From the NCBI GenBank assembly GCA_030266385.1, contig JAJDHY010000003.1:1-38094 (forward strand): DNA of 38,094 nucleotides, written 5' to 3'. Of this stretch, positions 17,414 through 26,028 are shown one piece after another. The translations under genes were made by a program, and so were the position numbers. Numbering within the stretch: the stretch's first letter is position 1; every line of letters starts with the position of its first letter. The DNA is from Desulfovibrio sp. OttesenSCG-928-I05 (GTDB lineage: Bacteria > Desulfobacterota > Desulfovibrionia > Desulfovibrionales > Desulfovibrionaceae). A model generated the notes under the pieces. That model worked only from the letters and a program-made list of their open reading frames with translations. It had not been told where the DNA came from and searched no databases.

Positions 17414-18547
17414 ATGACCCTTCGCACATATTCCCCGCTCGTCGCCTGCCTGCTGCTTGCGGCAATCTGTCTGGTTCCCTTTTCCGGCGCATCCGCCATG
17501 GAAGTTTCCAAACGTCAGGTGGAAGTCGTCTTTGTGCTCGACACCACAGGATCCATGGCTGCGCTGATTGACGGGGCCAAGAAAAAGATATGGTCCATCG
17601 CCAACGTGATTATTGACAAAAACCCCGACGCTTCCGTGCGTTTTGGTCTGGTCGGGTACCGGGATCTCGGTGATGAATACGTCACGCGGCATTTTTCCCT
17701 GACCGAAGACGTACAGGCCATTTACGGACAGCTTCTTGCCTTCAAGGCCGACGGCGGCGGCGATACGCCGGAATCTGTCAACGAAGCGCTGGATGTCGCC
17801 ATCAATAAAATGCACTGGTCCGATTCCACCCGGATCACCGCCGACCGCATACTCTTTCTTGTCGGCGACGCGCCCCCGCACATGGATTACCCGCAGGACC
17901 GCAAGTACCCGGAAATCATCGCCGAAGCCGTGCAGCGCGGCATTATCGTCAACACCGTACAGGCCGGGGGCGCCAGTTCCACAAAGAAAGTCTGGCGTGA
18001 AATGGCGAAACTCGGCGGCGGTGAGTACCATGCCATTCCTCAGGACGGCGGACGCGTCATTGTTATCGCCACCCCGTATGACACGGAAATCAACCGCATC
18101 CAGATGGAGCTGAACAAAACCGTCATTCCTTACGGCTCCGTCCGGCAGCAGAATGAGGTACGGAGCAAGGCCGGTATGTACGCCGAAGCGCCCGCCGCGT
18201 CCTCTGTTGAAATGTCCCGCTATGTCAGCAAGGCGGGCGGCGGTAAAAGCGTAATTACGGGCGACGGCGACCTCACCGCCGTGTTCATGGATGAGGACAG
18301 CAGCCTTGATCTCGCCTCTCTCGCCAAGGATGAACTCCCCGAACCCATGCAGGCCATGACCCCCGAGGAGCGCACGGCCTACGTTGCGGAGCAGGCGAAA
18401 AAGCGCGAAGCCCTTGCCCGGGAGCTTGCGGAACAGAACGCCAAACGCGACGCCTACATAGCCCAGGAAGCCGCCGCAGCCCCCGCCCAACCGGCCGACA
18501 GCTTCGACGCCAGCGTCAGCGCGACACTGGAAAAGCAGATGAAGTAG
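17414..18547 (+). CDS. Secreted VWA-domain protein
   Basis: This 377-residue protein starts at the ATG at 17414, preceded by AAGGAGAC; upstream in-frame starts have no ribosome-binding site. A signal peptide (MTLRTYSPLVACLLLAAICL...SGASA) leads into a VWA domain with a complete MIDAS: VVFVLDTTGSM, GGGDTPESVNEAL and LFLVGDAPPHMD. The C-terminal ~70 residues are Ala/Glu/Lys-rich and probably a helical or coiled tail. VWA domains bind metal and mediate protein-protein contacts. It is probably periplasmic. No partner such as a MoxR ATPase or TonB lies next to it. One copy of a ~200-bp direct repeat begins 27 bases after the stop. Confidence 0.88.
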   Translation: MTLRTYSPLVACLLLAAICLVPFSGASAMEVSKRQVEVVFVLDTTGSMAALIDGAKKKIWSIANVIIDKNPDASVRFGLVGYRDLGDEYVTRHFSLTEDVQAIYGQLLAFKADGGGDTPESVNEALDVAINKMHWSDSTRITADRILFLVGDAPPHMDYPQDRKYPEIIAEAVQRGIIVNTVQAGGASSTKKVWREMAKLGGGEYHAIPQDGGRVIVIATPYDTEINRIQMELNKTVIPYGSVRQQNEVRSKAGMYAEAPAASSVEMSRYVSKAGGGKSVITGDGDLTAVFMDEDSSLDLASLAKDELPEPMQAMTPEERTAYVAEQAKKREALARELAEQNAKRDAYIAQEAAAAPAQPADSFDASVSATLEKQMK

Positions 18548-18574
18548 GATAAGCGACTTCCCTTCAAGGGATTG

Positions 18575-18792
18575 AGGGGCAGCTCGCCAAACCAACGATT
18601 CCAACAACTTGCCCACACGCAGAGAGCGCCAGGACACATTCTGGCGCTCTCTGCATATCCCCCTCCGGGCACTCTCATATCGTCCGGCACCGTCTCTCCT
18701 CCTCATGCACGGCGAACGGAGTGAGCCCCCCAAGCCGGGGCCAGCCATCGCCAAGCAACGAATTGGCTCTCCATCAAGGATCGCGAAGCCAC
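18575..18792. repeat. Direct repeat copy 1 (~218 bp) flanking the RHH gene
   Basis: This segment aligns along most of its length with 19186-19383, with substitutions and short indels (roughly 75-80% identity by eye). Shared blocks include CGAACGGAGTGAGCCCC and GCCAGCCATCGCCAAGCAAC. It contains a perfect 14-bp stem (18619-18632 with 18641-18654). It begins just after the VWA gene. No ORF with a ribosome-binding site is seen in it. Confidence 0.85.
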
Positions 18793-18841
18793 TGTAAGCG
18801 ATCACGACACTTGAGAAATTTAGTCACGCAAAGTGAAAAAG

Positions 18842-18868
18842 AAAAAGCCCGGTTTATCCGGGTTTTTC
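18842..18868. terminator. Bidirectional rho-independent terminator
   Basis: AAAAAGCCCGG, a TTTAT loop and CCGGGTTTTT give a short GC stem with A and T tracts on both sides. It could stop transcription from the VWA gene and from the opposite direction, ahead of the RHH gene promoter. Confidence 0.8.
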
Positions 18869-18918
18869 TAGTTCCAATCTGCGACAAATTATTTCTGAAT
18901 GTTTTTCAACATTTTTTA

Positions 18919-18946
18919 TTGACATAAAATTAAAGAGGCGTATATT
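18919..18946 (+). promoter_or_regulatory. Strong sigma70-type promoter of the RHH gene
   Basis: TTGACA (18919-18924), a 16-base spacer and TATATT (18941-18946) lie in a locally AT-rich stretch. The position rules out the upstream in-frame start at 18945 for the following gene. Confidence 0.75.
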
Positions 18947-18995
18947 GGAATCACAGAGCGAGGGGGTGTCCCTCAAAAACCAAAAAGAGCAACAC

Positions 18996-19178
18996 ATGAC
19001 GCATGAGGCCCCACAAAGACGCCGCCCCGGCAGACCAGCCACCGGGCGTAGCGAAACAGTACGCGTAACACTCTATCTCACCCCGGAGCTAGACGCGGTA
19101 ATCCGCGAAAAGCTCAAACAAACCGGCCAAACGCTAACCAGCTACTTTAGCTCCTTGGCCCAACGCGATCTATCATAA
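18996..19178 (+). CDS. Small ribbon-helix-helix (CopG/Arc-like) DNA-binding protein
   Basis: This 60-residue protein has a basic N-terminal arm (RRRPGRPATGRSE), a beta-strand VRVTLYLTPEL and two predicted helices (DAVIREKLKQTG, TLTSYFSSLAQRDL), the pattern of RHH repressors and antitoxins. The ATG at 18996 is chosen because 18945 overlaps the -10 box; AAAGAG lies 5 bases upstream. A strong promoter precedes it, and there is no toxin-like partner. The gene is flanked by two ~200-bp direct repeats and lies upstream of two large hairpins. It may autoregulate its promoter or bind the repeats. Function beyond DNA binding is unknown. Confidence 0.75.
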   Translation: MTHEAPQRRRPGRPATGRSETVRVTLYLTPELDAVIREKLKQTGQTLTSYFSSLAQRDLS

Positions 19179-19185
19179 AAAGCCA

Positions 19186-19383
19186 AGGGGCAGTTCGTCA
19201 AACCAGCGGCCCCAGCAACTTGCTCACACATAGAGAGCGTCAGAACATCCTCTGGCGCTCTCTGCGTATCCTCAGTCCTCCGGGGCACCGCCTCTCACGC
19301 ACCGCGAACGGAGTGAGCCCCTCATGCCGGGCCAGCCATCGCCAAGCAACGAATTGACACTCCATCAGGGATCGCGAAGCCAC
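19186..19383. repeat. Direct repeat copy 2 (~198 bp) flanking the RHH gene
   Basis: This is the second copy of the element at 18575-18792, starting 8 bases after the RHH stop. The hairpin is kept (19232-19243 with 19252-19263) although one arm base changed C to T, leaving a G-U pair in RNA; the loop sequence differs. Conservation of the pairing hints at a selected structure. Confidence 0.85.
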
Positions 19384-19389
19384 AAAATT

Positions 19390-19439
19390 CTCCGCGCGAA
19401 AAGGCTATGCAATGAGCACAGTCCGTCTCTCGCGCGGAG
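19390..19439. repeat. Inverted repeat with 10-bp arms
   Basis: CTCCGCGCGA (19390-19399) pairs perfectly with TCGCGCGGAG (19430-19439) around a 30-base loop. It lies directly after direct repeat copy 2. No coding function is seen. Confidence 0.65.
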
Positions 19440-19473
19440 TGTTCTGTTCTCGGGGATTTGGTAAAAATACGTA

Positions 19474-19573
19474 TTTTTTGCTTTTGCGGGGCGATTTTCA
19501 GATGGCGGGAGGTGAGCATACTCAGGTATTCGAGCCTCACGTCATCTGAAAATCGCCCCGCAAAACGAAAAAG
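19474..19573. repeat. Large hairpin with 23-bp perfect stem
   Basis: A perfect 23-bp inverted repeat (19482-19504 with 19543-19565) extends through a 2-base internal loop by 5 more pairs. The 38-base apex contains nested pairing GTGAG/CTCAC and ATAC/GTAT. There is no transposase or integrase gene nearby, and no gene between 19384 and 19790. Confidence 0.85.
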
Positions 19574-19721
19574 GCGGTTTTTGCCGAATAGACGCGAACG
19601 GCCATCCAGCCATCCCATTCCATCCCGGTCCTCGCCTCATATATAGGCAGGGTCACTTCGTTCCCGCATCTCGCACAGCTTCCATATCGCTGGCGGCGCG
19701 GCAGGAGCCGAAGCCGGACCT

Positions 19722-19772
19722 GTGGGGGAGGGAGGAAGAAGAAGGATACTCTCTTCTCCCCCCCTTCCCTCA
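19722..19772. repeat. Imperfect G/C-rich palindrome downstream of ilvC
   Basis: The arms GTGGGGGAGGGAGGAAGAAGA and TCTTCTCCCCCCCTTCCCTCAC pair imperfectly, just past the ilvC stop. The purine-rich/pyrimidine-rich design resembles the palindromes at 3970-4004 and 33457-33611. It may serve as the ilvC transcription end. Confidence 0.5.
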
Positions 19773-19790
19773 CGGCACCTGAAGCATCTA

Positions 19791-21242
<1,452 letters not shown>

Positions 21243-21290
21243 GTGCCCGCCAGCCAAGGCGGCGGGACTATCCGGCGGGAGGTTCCCTGT

Positions 21291-22772
21291 ATGGCTCATA
21301 TTACCATTTCCAATCTTGGCTTCACCCACGACGGCGGCCAGGTGATTTTCAGCAATGTTTCCCTGCAACTCGATACCCGATGGAAACTCGGCCTGATCGG
21401 CCGTAACGGACGGGGAAAAACAACGTTCCTTAAACTGCTGTGCGGGGAATACCCCTATAGCGGCAGCATCCACACGCCCGTTACCATGGAATATTTCCCC
21501 TTTGCCGTGCATTCGCCCGGCATGACGGGAGCCGCCCTTGTCCACAGCCTCATCCCCGACCTGGAAGACTGGCGGCTGGAACGGGAAGCATCGCTGCTGG
21601 AACTTGCCCCGGACGTTCTTGAACGGCCCTTCAATACACTCAGCGGCGGGGAAGCGACCAAACTGCTGCTGGCCGCCCTCTTTTTGCGCGACGACAGCTT
21701 TCCGCTCATCGACGAACCGACAAACCATCTGGATATCACGGCGCGGGCGGTCGTGGGCAAGTACCTTCGCGCCAAAGAGGGGTTCATTCTGGTTTCCCAT
21801 GACCGCAGCCTACTCGACAACTGCGTGGAGCACGTGCTGTCCATAAACAGGGCGGGGATCGAACTGCAACGCGGCACCTTCAGTTCCTGGCAACACAACC
21901 GCACATTGCAGGACATGCACGAACAGGCGGAACACGACAGCCTGAAAAAAGAAGTCGCCCGCCTGGAACGCAGCGCCGCGCAAAGCGAAACATGGTCCAG
22001 AAAAACAGAAAAAGGAAAGTACGGCAACGGCCCGGTGGACCGGGGATTTATCGGACACAAAGCCGCGAAAATGATGCAGCGTGCCAAATCCACGGAAACC
22101 AGACGGAGGAAAGCCGCCGATGAAAAGTCGCTCCTGTTGCGCAATCTGGAAAATCAGGAACCGCTGACCATGCGGCCCCTGACCTTTCACAGCAGACGGC
22201 TGGCCGAACTTTCCGCCGTTTCCGTAAACTGCGGCGGCGCACCTGTATCGCCTGCCGTCTCGTTCAGCATCATGCAGGGAGAACGCCTTGCGATTTGCGG
22301 GAAAAACGGCAGCGGCAAATCATCCCTGCTGAAACTGCTGGCCGGGGAGCTGCCCGAAGGATGCGCGTATCAGGGCAAGCTCCATCTGCCCCCGAGTCTG
22401 CGAATATCCTATGTGCCGCAGGACAGTTCCTTCGTGCGAGGGTCCCTCAAAGAACACGCCCGGCGACACGGGATTGATGAAAGCCTCTTGCGGGCGGTGC
22501 TGCACCGTTTCGGCTTCGGTCGCGACCAGTTTGATACGGATATGGCGGACTTCAGCGCCGGACAAAAGAAAAAGGCTCTCCTCGCGGCGAGCCTGTGTGT
22601 CGAGGCGCATCTGTATATATGGGACGAACCCCTGAACTACATTGATGTTCTCTCACGCATCCAGATTGAAAACGTCATCGTGCAGTACAGGCCGACCATG
22701 ATCTTTGTGGAACACGACCGCGCCTTCGTGGAGAACGTCGTAACGGAGACTGTGGATATGGATCAGGAGTAG
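21291..22772 (+). CDS. ABC-F ribosomal protection protein, Lsa-like
   Basis: This 493-residue protein has two ATP-binding domains and no membrane segment. NBD1 has GRNGRGKTT, LSGGEATK and LIDEPTNHLD. NBD2 has GKNGSGKSS, FSAGQKKK and IWDEPLNYID. A basic helical interdomain linker (~residues 200-290) would reach the ribosomal E site and peptidyl-transferase centre. The sequence FENVS-like core, WKLGLIGRNGRGKTTF and IWDEPLNYIDV resemble Lsa/Vga-type proteins that displace lincosamides, pleuromutilins and streptogramin A. GGGAGG precedes the ATG at 21291. The gene has its own promoter and attenuator and is opposite to its ilv neighbours, suggesting acquisition. Drug spectrum is inferred from family only. 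Confidence 0.88.
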   Translation: MAHITISNLGFTHDGGQVIFSNVSLQLDTRWKLGLIGRNGRGKTTFLKLLCGEYPYSGSIHTPVTMEYFPFAVHSPGMTGAALVHSLIPDLEDWRLEREASLLELAPDVLERPFNTLSGGEATKLLLAALFLRDDSFPLIDEPTNHLDITARAVVGKYLRAKEGFILVSHDRSLLDNCVEHVLSINRAGIELQRGTFSSWQHNRTLQDMHEQAEHDSLKKEVARLERSAAQSETWSRKTEKGKYGNGPVDRGFIGHKAAKMMQRAKSTETRRRKAADEKSLLLRNLENQEPLTMRPLTFHSRRLAELSAVSVNCGGAPVSPAVSFSIMQGERLAICGKNGSGKSSLLKLLAGELPEGCAYQGKLHLPPSLRISYVPQDSSFVRGSLKEHARRHGIDESLLRAVLHRFGFGRDQFDTDMADFSAGQKKKALLAASLCVEAHLYIWDEPLNYIDVLSRIQIENVIVQYRPTMIFVEHDRAFVENVVTETVDMDQE

Positions 22773-22882
22773 GCTTCCGGCCCGGCGCGCAGCGGATAGA
22801 ATAGCTCTCCCGGTACGGAGGCTGTATTCCGGGGCGGTACCCTGGGCGGAGAGTGACCGCCGAGGGAGCCGCCCCCTGCGCC

Positions 22883-23368
22883 TTATTCCGGTTGCATGGA
22901 CCGGCGCAGGGCGACGGTGCCGGTCCGGGCGAATTCCCGGATGCCGAAGCGGGCAAGAAGACCAATGACGGCCTGAATTTTTTCGTGATCGCCGGAAACT
23001 TCAAGCGTCAGATCGGTAAGGCCCACATCGACAACCTTGCAGCGGAAGATATCGGCCAGCCGGAGCACTTCACCCCGGCGGGTATCGTCGGCCTGAACCT
23101 TGATCAGCATCATTTCCCGCTCAACAGTGGTGATGCCTTCGTAATCCACGACTTTCACGACGGTGACAAGCTTTCTGAGCTGTTTGACTATCTGCTCGAT
23201 GACAGAACTGTCGCCCGTGGTGGTGATGGTCATGTGGGAAAGGCCGTCTTCCAGCGACGGGGCGACGTTGAGGGATTCAATATTGAAGCCCCGGCCGGAA
23301 AAAAGCCCGGCCACCCGGGACAGGACACCGGGTTCGTTTTCAACGAGCACAGAGAGGACGCGGCGCAT
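22883..23368 (-). CDS. ilvN: Acetolactate synthase small (regulatory) subunit
   Basis: This 161-residue protein has an N-terminal ACT domain (RVLSVLVENEPGVLSRVAGLFSGRGFNIESLNVAPSLEDGLSHMT) and the C-terminal regulatory half (EVLRLADIFRCKVVDVG...LEVSGDHEKIQAVIGLL). It binds valine and activates the catalytic subunit IlvB. AGGAAGGG precedes the ATG. ilvB, the usual upstream partner, is absent here: the next gene upstream is a DUF465 protein. A terminator-like hairpin sits in its leader. Confidence 0.95.
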   Translation of the reverse strand: MRRVLSVLVENEPGVLSRVAGLFSGRGFNIESLNVAPSLEDGLSHMTITTTGDSSVIEQIVKQLRKLVTVVKVVDYEGITTVEREMMLIKVQADDTRRGEVLRLADIFRCKVVDVGLTDLTLEVSGDHEKIQAVIGLLARFGIREFARTGTVALRRSMQPE

Positions 23369-23402
23369 GAAATCCCTTCCTGACCGGCACTGCCGGATTG
23401 TG

Positions 23403-23446
23403 AAAAAAAGACGCCCCGCCGGACGCTGCCTCCCCCCAGACGGGGC
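23403..23446 (-). promoter_or_regulatory. Terminator-like hairpin in the ilvN leader
   Basis: On the minus strand GCCCCGTC (23446-23439) pairs with GGCGGGGC (23420-23413, one G-T pair). GTCTTTTTTT follows, 35 bases before the ilvN start. As the upstream DUF465 gene already has its own terminator, this may be an attenuator. No branched-chain-amino-acid-rich leader peptide is evident. Confidence 0.5.
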
Positions 23447-23527
23447 AGGGGGGAAGGCGGAACATCCGGCATGACGTATGGTGTGCGGACAGGGTCCGGA
23501 TTGTGAGGCAATGCGTGCTTAGCGCAA

Positions 23528-23558
23528 CAAAAACCCCGGCGGCGGAAAACGCCGCCCG
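23528..23558 (-). terminator. Terminator of the DUF465 gene
   Basis: On the minus strand GGCGGCG pairs with CGCCGCC around a TTTTC loop. GGGGTTTTTGTT follows. It lies ~70 bases after the DUF465 stop. Confidence 0.8.
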
Positions 23559-23628
23559 TCCCGCAGACGCGGACACGAACGCAACGTGCCGTTACGCGTC
23601 ATGAGGAACGTGCCGGACCTGCAACGCT

Positions 23629-23859
23629 TCAGGACCCTTCTTTCGCGTAACGATCGAGGATCGCGACCATTTTCGTTTTGCCGTCAAGCTTCTGCTTCTT
23701 CAACTGCTTGACCTGCTGTTCCTCAGCCGGGGTCTTGAAAGCTTTGTTTTCCAGCTTTTCCAGTTGCTTTTCAAACAAGGCGTGCTCATCCCGCAAAGCC
23801 CTGAGTTCTTCGTCATGGGCTGCATACTTTTCCAGCAATTCACGTTCTTTCTGGTCCAT
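23629..23859 (-). CDS. DUF465 family small coiled protein
   Basis: This 76-residue, almost wholly alpha-helical and highly charged protein (LLEKYAAHDEELRALRDEHALFEKQLEKLENK...EEQQVKQLKKQKLDGKTKM) matches the YdcH/DUF465 pattern, including the KLDGKTKM-like end. AGGAGG lies 8 bases before the ATG at 23859; the GTG at 23868 is too close to that site. Function is unknown in the family. It is the last gene of the YggT/DivIVA/DUF167 run. Confidence 0.85.
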   Translation of the reverse strand: MDQKERELLEKYAAHDEELRALRDEHALFEKQLEKLENKAFKTPAEEQQVKQLKKQKLDGKTKMVAILDRYAKEGS

Positions 23860-23877
23860 GAGACGCACCTCCTATGT

Positions 23878-24243
23878 TCATGGGGCCGGGGGCATAAGCC
23901 CTTGCCAGCCCGGTTCAGGGGCAGATATTTCCACCGTCTTCTGTCGACCGGTCTCGCCGTTCACAAGACGAACCCGGTTAGGCCTGAGTTTCAATCGTTC
24001 CGCCACAAAGGCGACCAAGGCTTTATTCGCCTTGTTTTCCACGGCCTGAGCCGTTATGCGCAGGCGGAGCCGTCCTTCGGCTTCGCCCATAATTTCATTC
24101 TTCTTCGCGCCGGGTTGCACCCTGAGGTACAGATGCCAGGTATCCGGCCCCACGGCCCTGATCCAGTCAGGGAGCGTCCCCGCCGGAAGCTCCGCCATTC
24201 CCGACACAGCCCGTGAAGAAGCGTCAGTTTTTCCCCGGGCCAT
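23878..24243 (-). CDS. DUF167 (YggU-like) family protein
   Basis: A protein of about 121 residues with the DUF167 core HLYLRVQPGAKKNEIMG, ENKANKALVAFVAERLKLRPNRVRLVNGETGRQKTVEI. The family has no firm biochemical role; it is found widely near yggT genes, as here. The ATG at 24243 overlaps the end of the DivIVA-like gene by 20 bases and would allow translational coupling. An internal ATG at 24198 would give a more typical 106-residue length, so the start is uncertain. Confidence 0.82.
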   Translation of the reverse strand: MARGKTDASSRAVSGMAELPAGTLPDWIRAVGPDTWHLYLRVQPGAKKNEIMGEAEGRLRLRITAQAVENKANKALVAFVAERLKLRPNRVRLVNGETGRQKTVEISAPEPGWQGLMPPAP

Positions 24244-24730
24244 TGGCGCCAAGCCCCGCGACCTGGGATGCCAGCCGCTCTTCTTCCTGCTTCTCCATAT
24301 CCAGAAGCTTCAGGTGGTGCTCCGCAATGGCGCGCACTTTCATTTCAAAACGGGCCTTGAGTTTCTGGGCCTCGTTAATCTCTTCCATAATCCGAGCAAG
24401 GCGCATGTTTCCCTGATTCAGGATATTTTCAGCCTTTGCCCGGGCGGCCTCAAGAATAAGCTGCGCTTCTTTCTGGGCCTGGGCGCGTATATCTTCCCCC
24501 ATGCGCTGCGTGGCCACAAGAGCTTCACGCATGGATGCCTCGCGCTGTAAATGTTCCGCCAGACTCGCCTCAAGCTGGGCGACACGGTTCATGAGCGCGA
24601 CTTTTTCATCGCTCTGCCGGGCCAGCGCATCGGACGCATCCTGCAGCAAGCGGTCCACCTCAACGGTGGCATACCCGCGAAAAGCGCGCGGAAGCGAATG
24701 ATTCAATATGTCGATGCGGCTGACGGCCAT
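24224..24730 (-). CDS. DivIVA-domain coiled-coil protein
   Basis: This 168-residue protein starts SRIDILNHSLPRAFRGYATVEVDRLLQDASDAL, the membrane-curvature-binding DivIVA N-terminal motif, and continues as a long coiled coil. DivIVA-like proteins localise to poles or septa and recruit division or envelope partners. The ATG at 24730 is used because the domain begins there; the frame to 24844 overlaps yggT and lacks family similarity. It is followed by DUF167 and preceded by yggT at 25 bases. Confidence 0.85.
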   Translation of the reverse strand: MAVSRIDILNHSLPRAFRGYATVEVDRLLQDASDALARQSDEKVALMNRVAQLEASLAEHLQREASMREALVATQRMGEDIRAQAQKEAQLILEAARAKAENILNQGNMRLARIMEEINEAQKLKARFEMKVRAIAEHHLKLLDMEKQEEERLASQVAGLGANGPGKN

Positions 24731-24755
24731 ACTGTTCCCCGGCCTCTTCCCGAAC

Positions 24756-25070
24756 TCAGGCTCCGAGAATGCGCAGTTGCAATTCAAGATATCCCACGCA
24801 GCGCACCAGAATAATATCCAGGAACTGCAACGCGAGAATGACAACCACAGGCGAAAGATCCAACCCGTTAATATAGGTAAAAGGCAAATAGCGCCGCACT
24901 CGCCAGAATACCGGCTCCGTCAACGCGCGCAGCGTGCGCACGATGGGGTTGTACGGATCGGGCCGCACCCAGGTGATCAGGGCGGATATGATCACAACCC
25001 AGGTGTAGGCGCTGAAAATGTAGTGCGCCACATGTCCCGCAGCGCTCAATATCGTAAATAATAGAAACAT
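24756..25070 (-). CDS. YggT family membrane protein
   Basis: This 104-residue protein has two hydrophobic segments (AHYIFSAYTWVVIISALITWV and SPVVVILALQFLDIILVRCV) around the family loop RPDPYNPIVRTLRALTEPVFWRVRRYLP. YggT proteins are linked to osmotic stress and division-site assembly but lack a defined mechanism. GGAGAACGC precedes the ATG. It is the first gene of a four-gene minus-strand run with DivIVA-like, DUF167 and DUF465 genes. Confidence 0.9.
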   Translation of the reverse strand: MFLLFTILSAAGHVAHYIFSAYTWVVIISALITWVRPDPYNPIVRTLRALTEPVFWRVRRYLPFTYINGLDLSPVVVILALQFLDIILVRCVGYLELQLRILGA

Positions 25071-25216
25071 GCGTTCTCCGTTACGGCATAGATCCCAAGG
25101 GATGCCTTCACCTGATATTTGCCTGTATGGCTGTAATAATCAAGGAAAATATTCTCTCAAACCGTATTCTCTTTTGCGTGCGTACAGCACGGCGGCACAG
25201 AATCGGAACGGAACCG

Positions 25217-25930
25217 TCACATCGGGCCGAGCAGGGGAAGCAGCTCGTCAAACTCGTTCACATGCATACGCGCCGAAAGGCCCGGATTCCTGAACGCGAT
25301 GACCGGAATACCCGCCGCGTTACCCGCCTGCTGATCCACCAGTGAATCGCCGACATAGGCCACGTGCGCCTTGTCCGCACCCCAGATGTCAACGATGCGC
25401 AGCAGCCCGTCCGGTGCGGGTTTGGGCGACACGTGAGTGACCGTCATGACCGGGTTGAAATCGTTCAGGGAGAAATGATCCAGCACCCGCTGCACGGAAT
25501 CGCTGCGATTCGTGCACAGGGCAAGACGCAGCCCGGCCCTGACCGCGGCCTGCAAGAATTCGAACATCCTCGGCATGGGACGCATGAGCGGCATGAACAG
25601 ATCGCTGTAACTGGTGGCGCGGCCGACGGTAATCGCTTCTTCCAGCCGTTCCGGCCCGGCCATGCGCAGAAAGACTTCCGGGGTGGAAGCCATATGCGCC
25701 CAGGCGGCTTCTTCCGGCTGCATGGGAGGAAGACCGAGTTGCGTGCGGATATGGTTGTAAAAAGCGGTGTTGGCGTCCTTTGAATCAAACAGCACGCCGT
25801 CGCAGTCAAAAATCAGGCCTTTCAGCCCGGAAGGAAATATATCGCGGGGAAACTCGCGGCTGCCCGCACCGGACGCGGCCGGGCGGAGCTGCTGTGTATC
25901 TGCTGTTTCCGTGGTCTCGTTTTTTTTCAT
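25217..25930 (-). CDS. HAD-superfamily phosphatase (phosphoglycolate phosphatase-like)
   Basis: This 237-residue protein has all four HAD motifs: I LIFDCDGVLFDS, II LALCTNRSDS, III the lysine in HVSPKPAPDGLL, and IV YVGDSLVDQQAGNAAG. A helical cap lies between motifs I and II. It should hydrolyse a small phosphomonoester such as phosphoglycolate in the cytoplasm. The first ~40 residues before motif I are polar and unlike the family. The start at 25930 has GGAGAGAGA directly upstream; the open frame to 26116 is not supported. It follows the 338-residue unknown gene by 98 bases. Confidence 0.9.
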   Translation of the reverse strand: MKKNETTETADTQQLRPAASGAGSREFPRDIFPSGLKGLIFDCDGVLFDSKDANTAFYNHIRTQLGLPPMQPEEAAWAHMASTPEVFLRMAGPERLEEAITVGRATSYSDLFMPLMRPMPRMFEFLQAAVRAGLRLALCTNRSDSVQRVLDHFSLNDFNPVMTVTHVSPKPAPDGLLRIVDIWGADKAHVAYVGDSLVDQQAGNAAGIPVIAFRNPGLSARMHVNEFDELLPLLGPM

Positions 25931-26028
25931 TCTCTCTCCGGCCGCATTTTCGGCCTTGCATGCCGCCGCTTCGCGGCGGCGGGATCGTGCACATCGTGCC
26001 TGTCGTGCAATCGGGCGCCCTGCCTCGT

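Noticed and set aside
17336-18805. A 489-codon minus-strand frame across the VWA gene and repeat copy 1
   Set aside because: The opposite strand carries a clear signal peptide and a complete MIDAS, so this frame is a shadow. Its shared peptide with repeat copy 2 only reflects the DNA repeat.
18996-19178. RHH gene as the antitoxin of a toxin-antitoxin pair
   Set aside because: No small partner ORF with a ribosome-binding site lies within 400 bases on either side; the next segments are non-coding repeats.
18945-19178. Longer 77-residue version of the RHH protein
   Set aside because: Its start codon lies inside the -10 box of the strong promoter at 18919-18946, so it would not be on the transcript.
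18575-19383. The two direct repeats as a CRISPR array or rRNA/tRNA fragments
   Set aside because: There are only two copies of ~200 bases with a gene between them, no short regular repeat-spacer pattern and no cas gene. No rRNA or tRNA core sequence was recognised.
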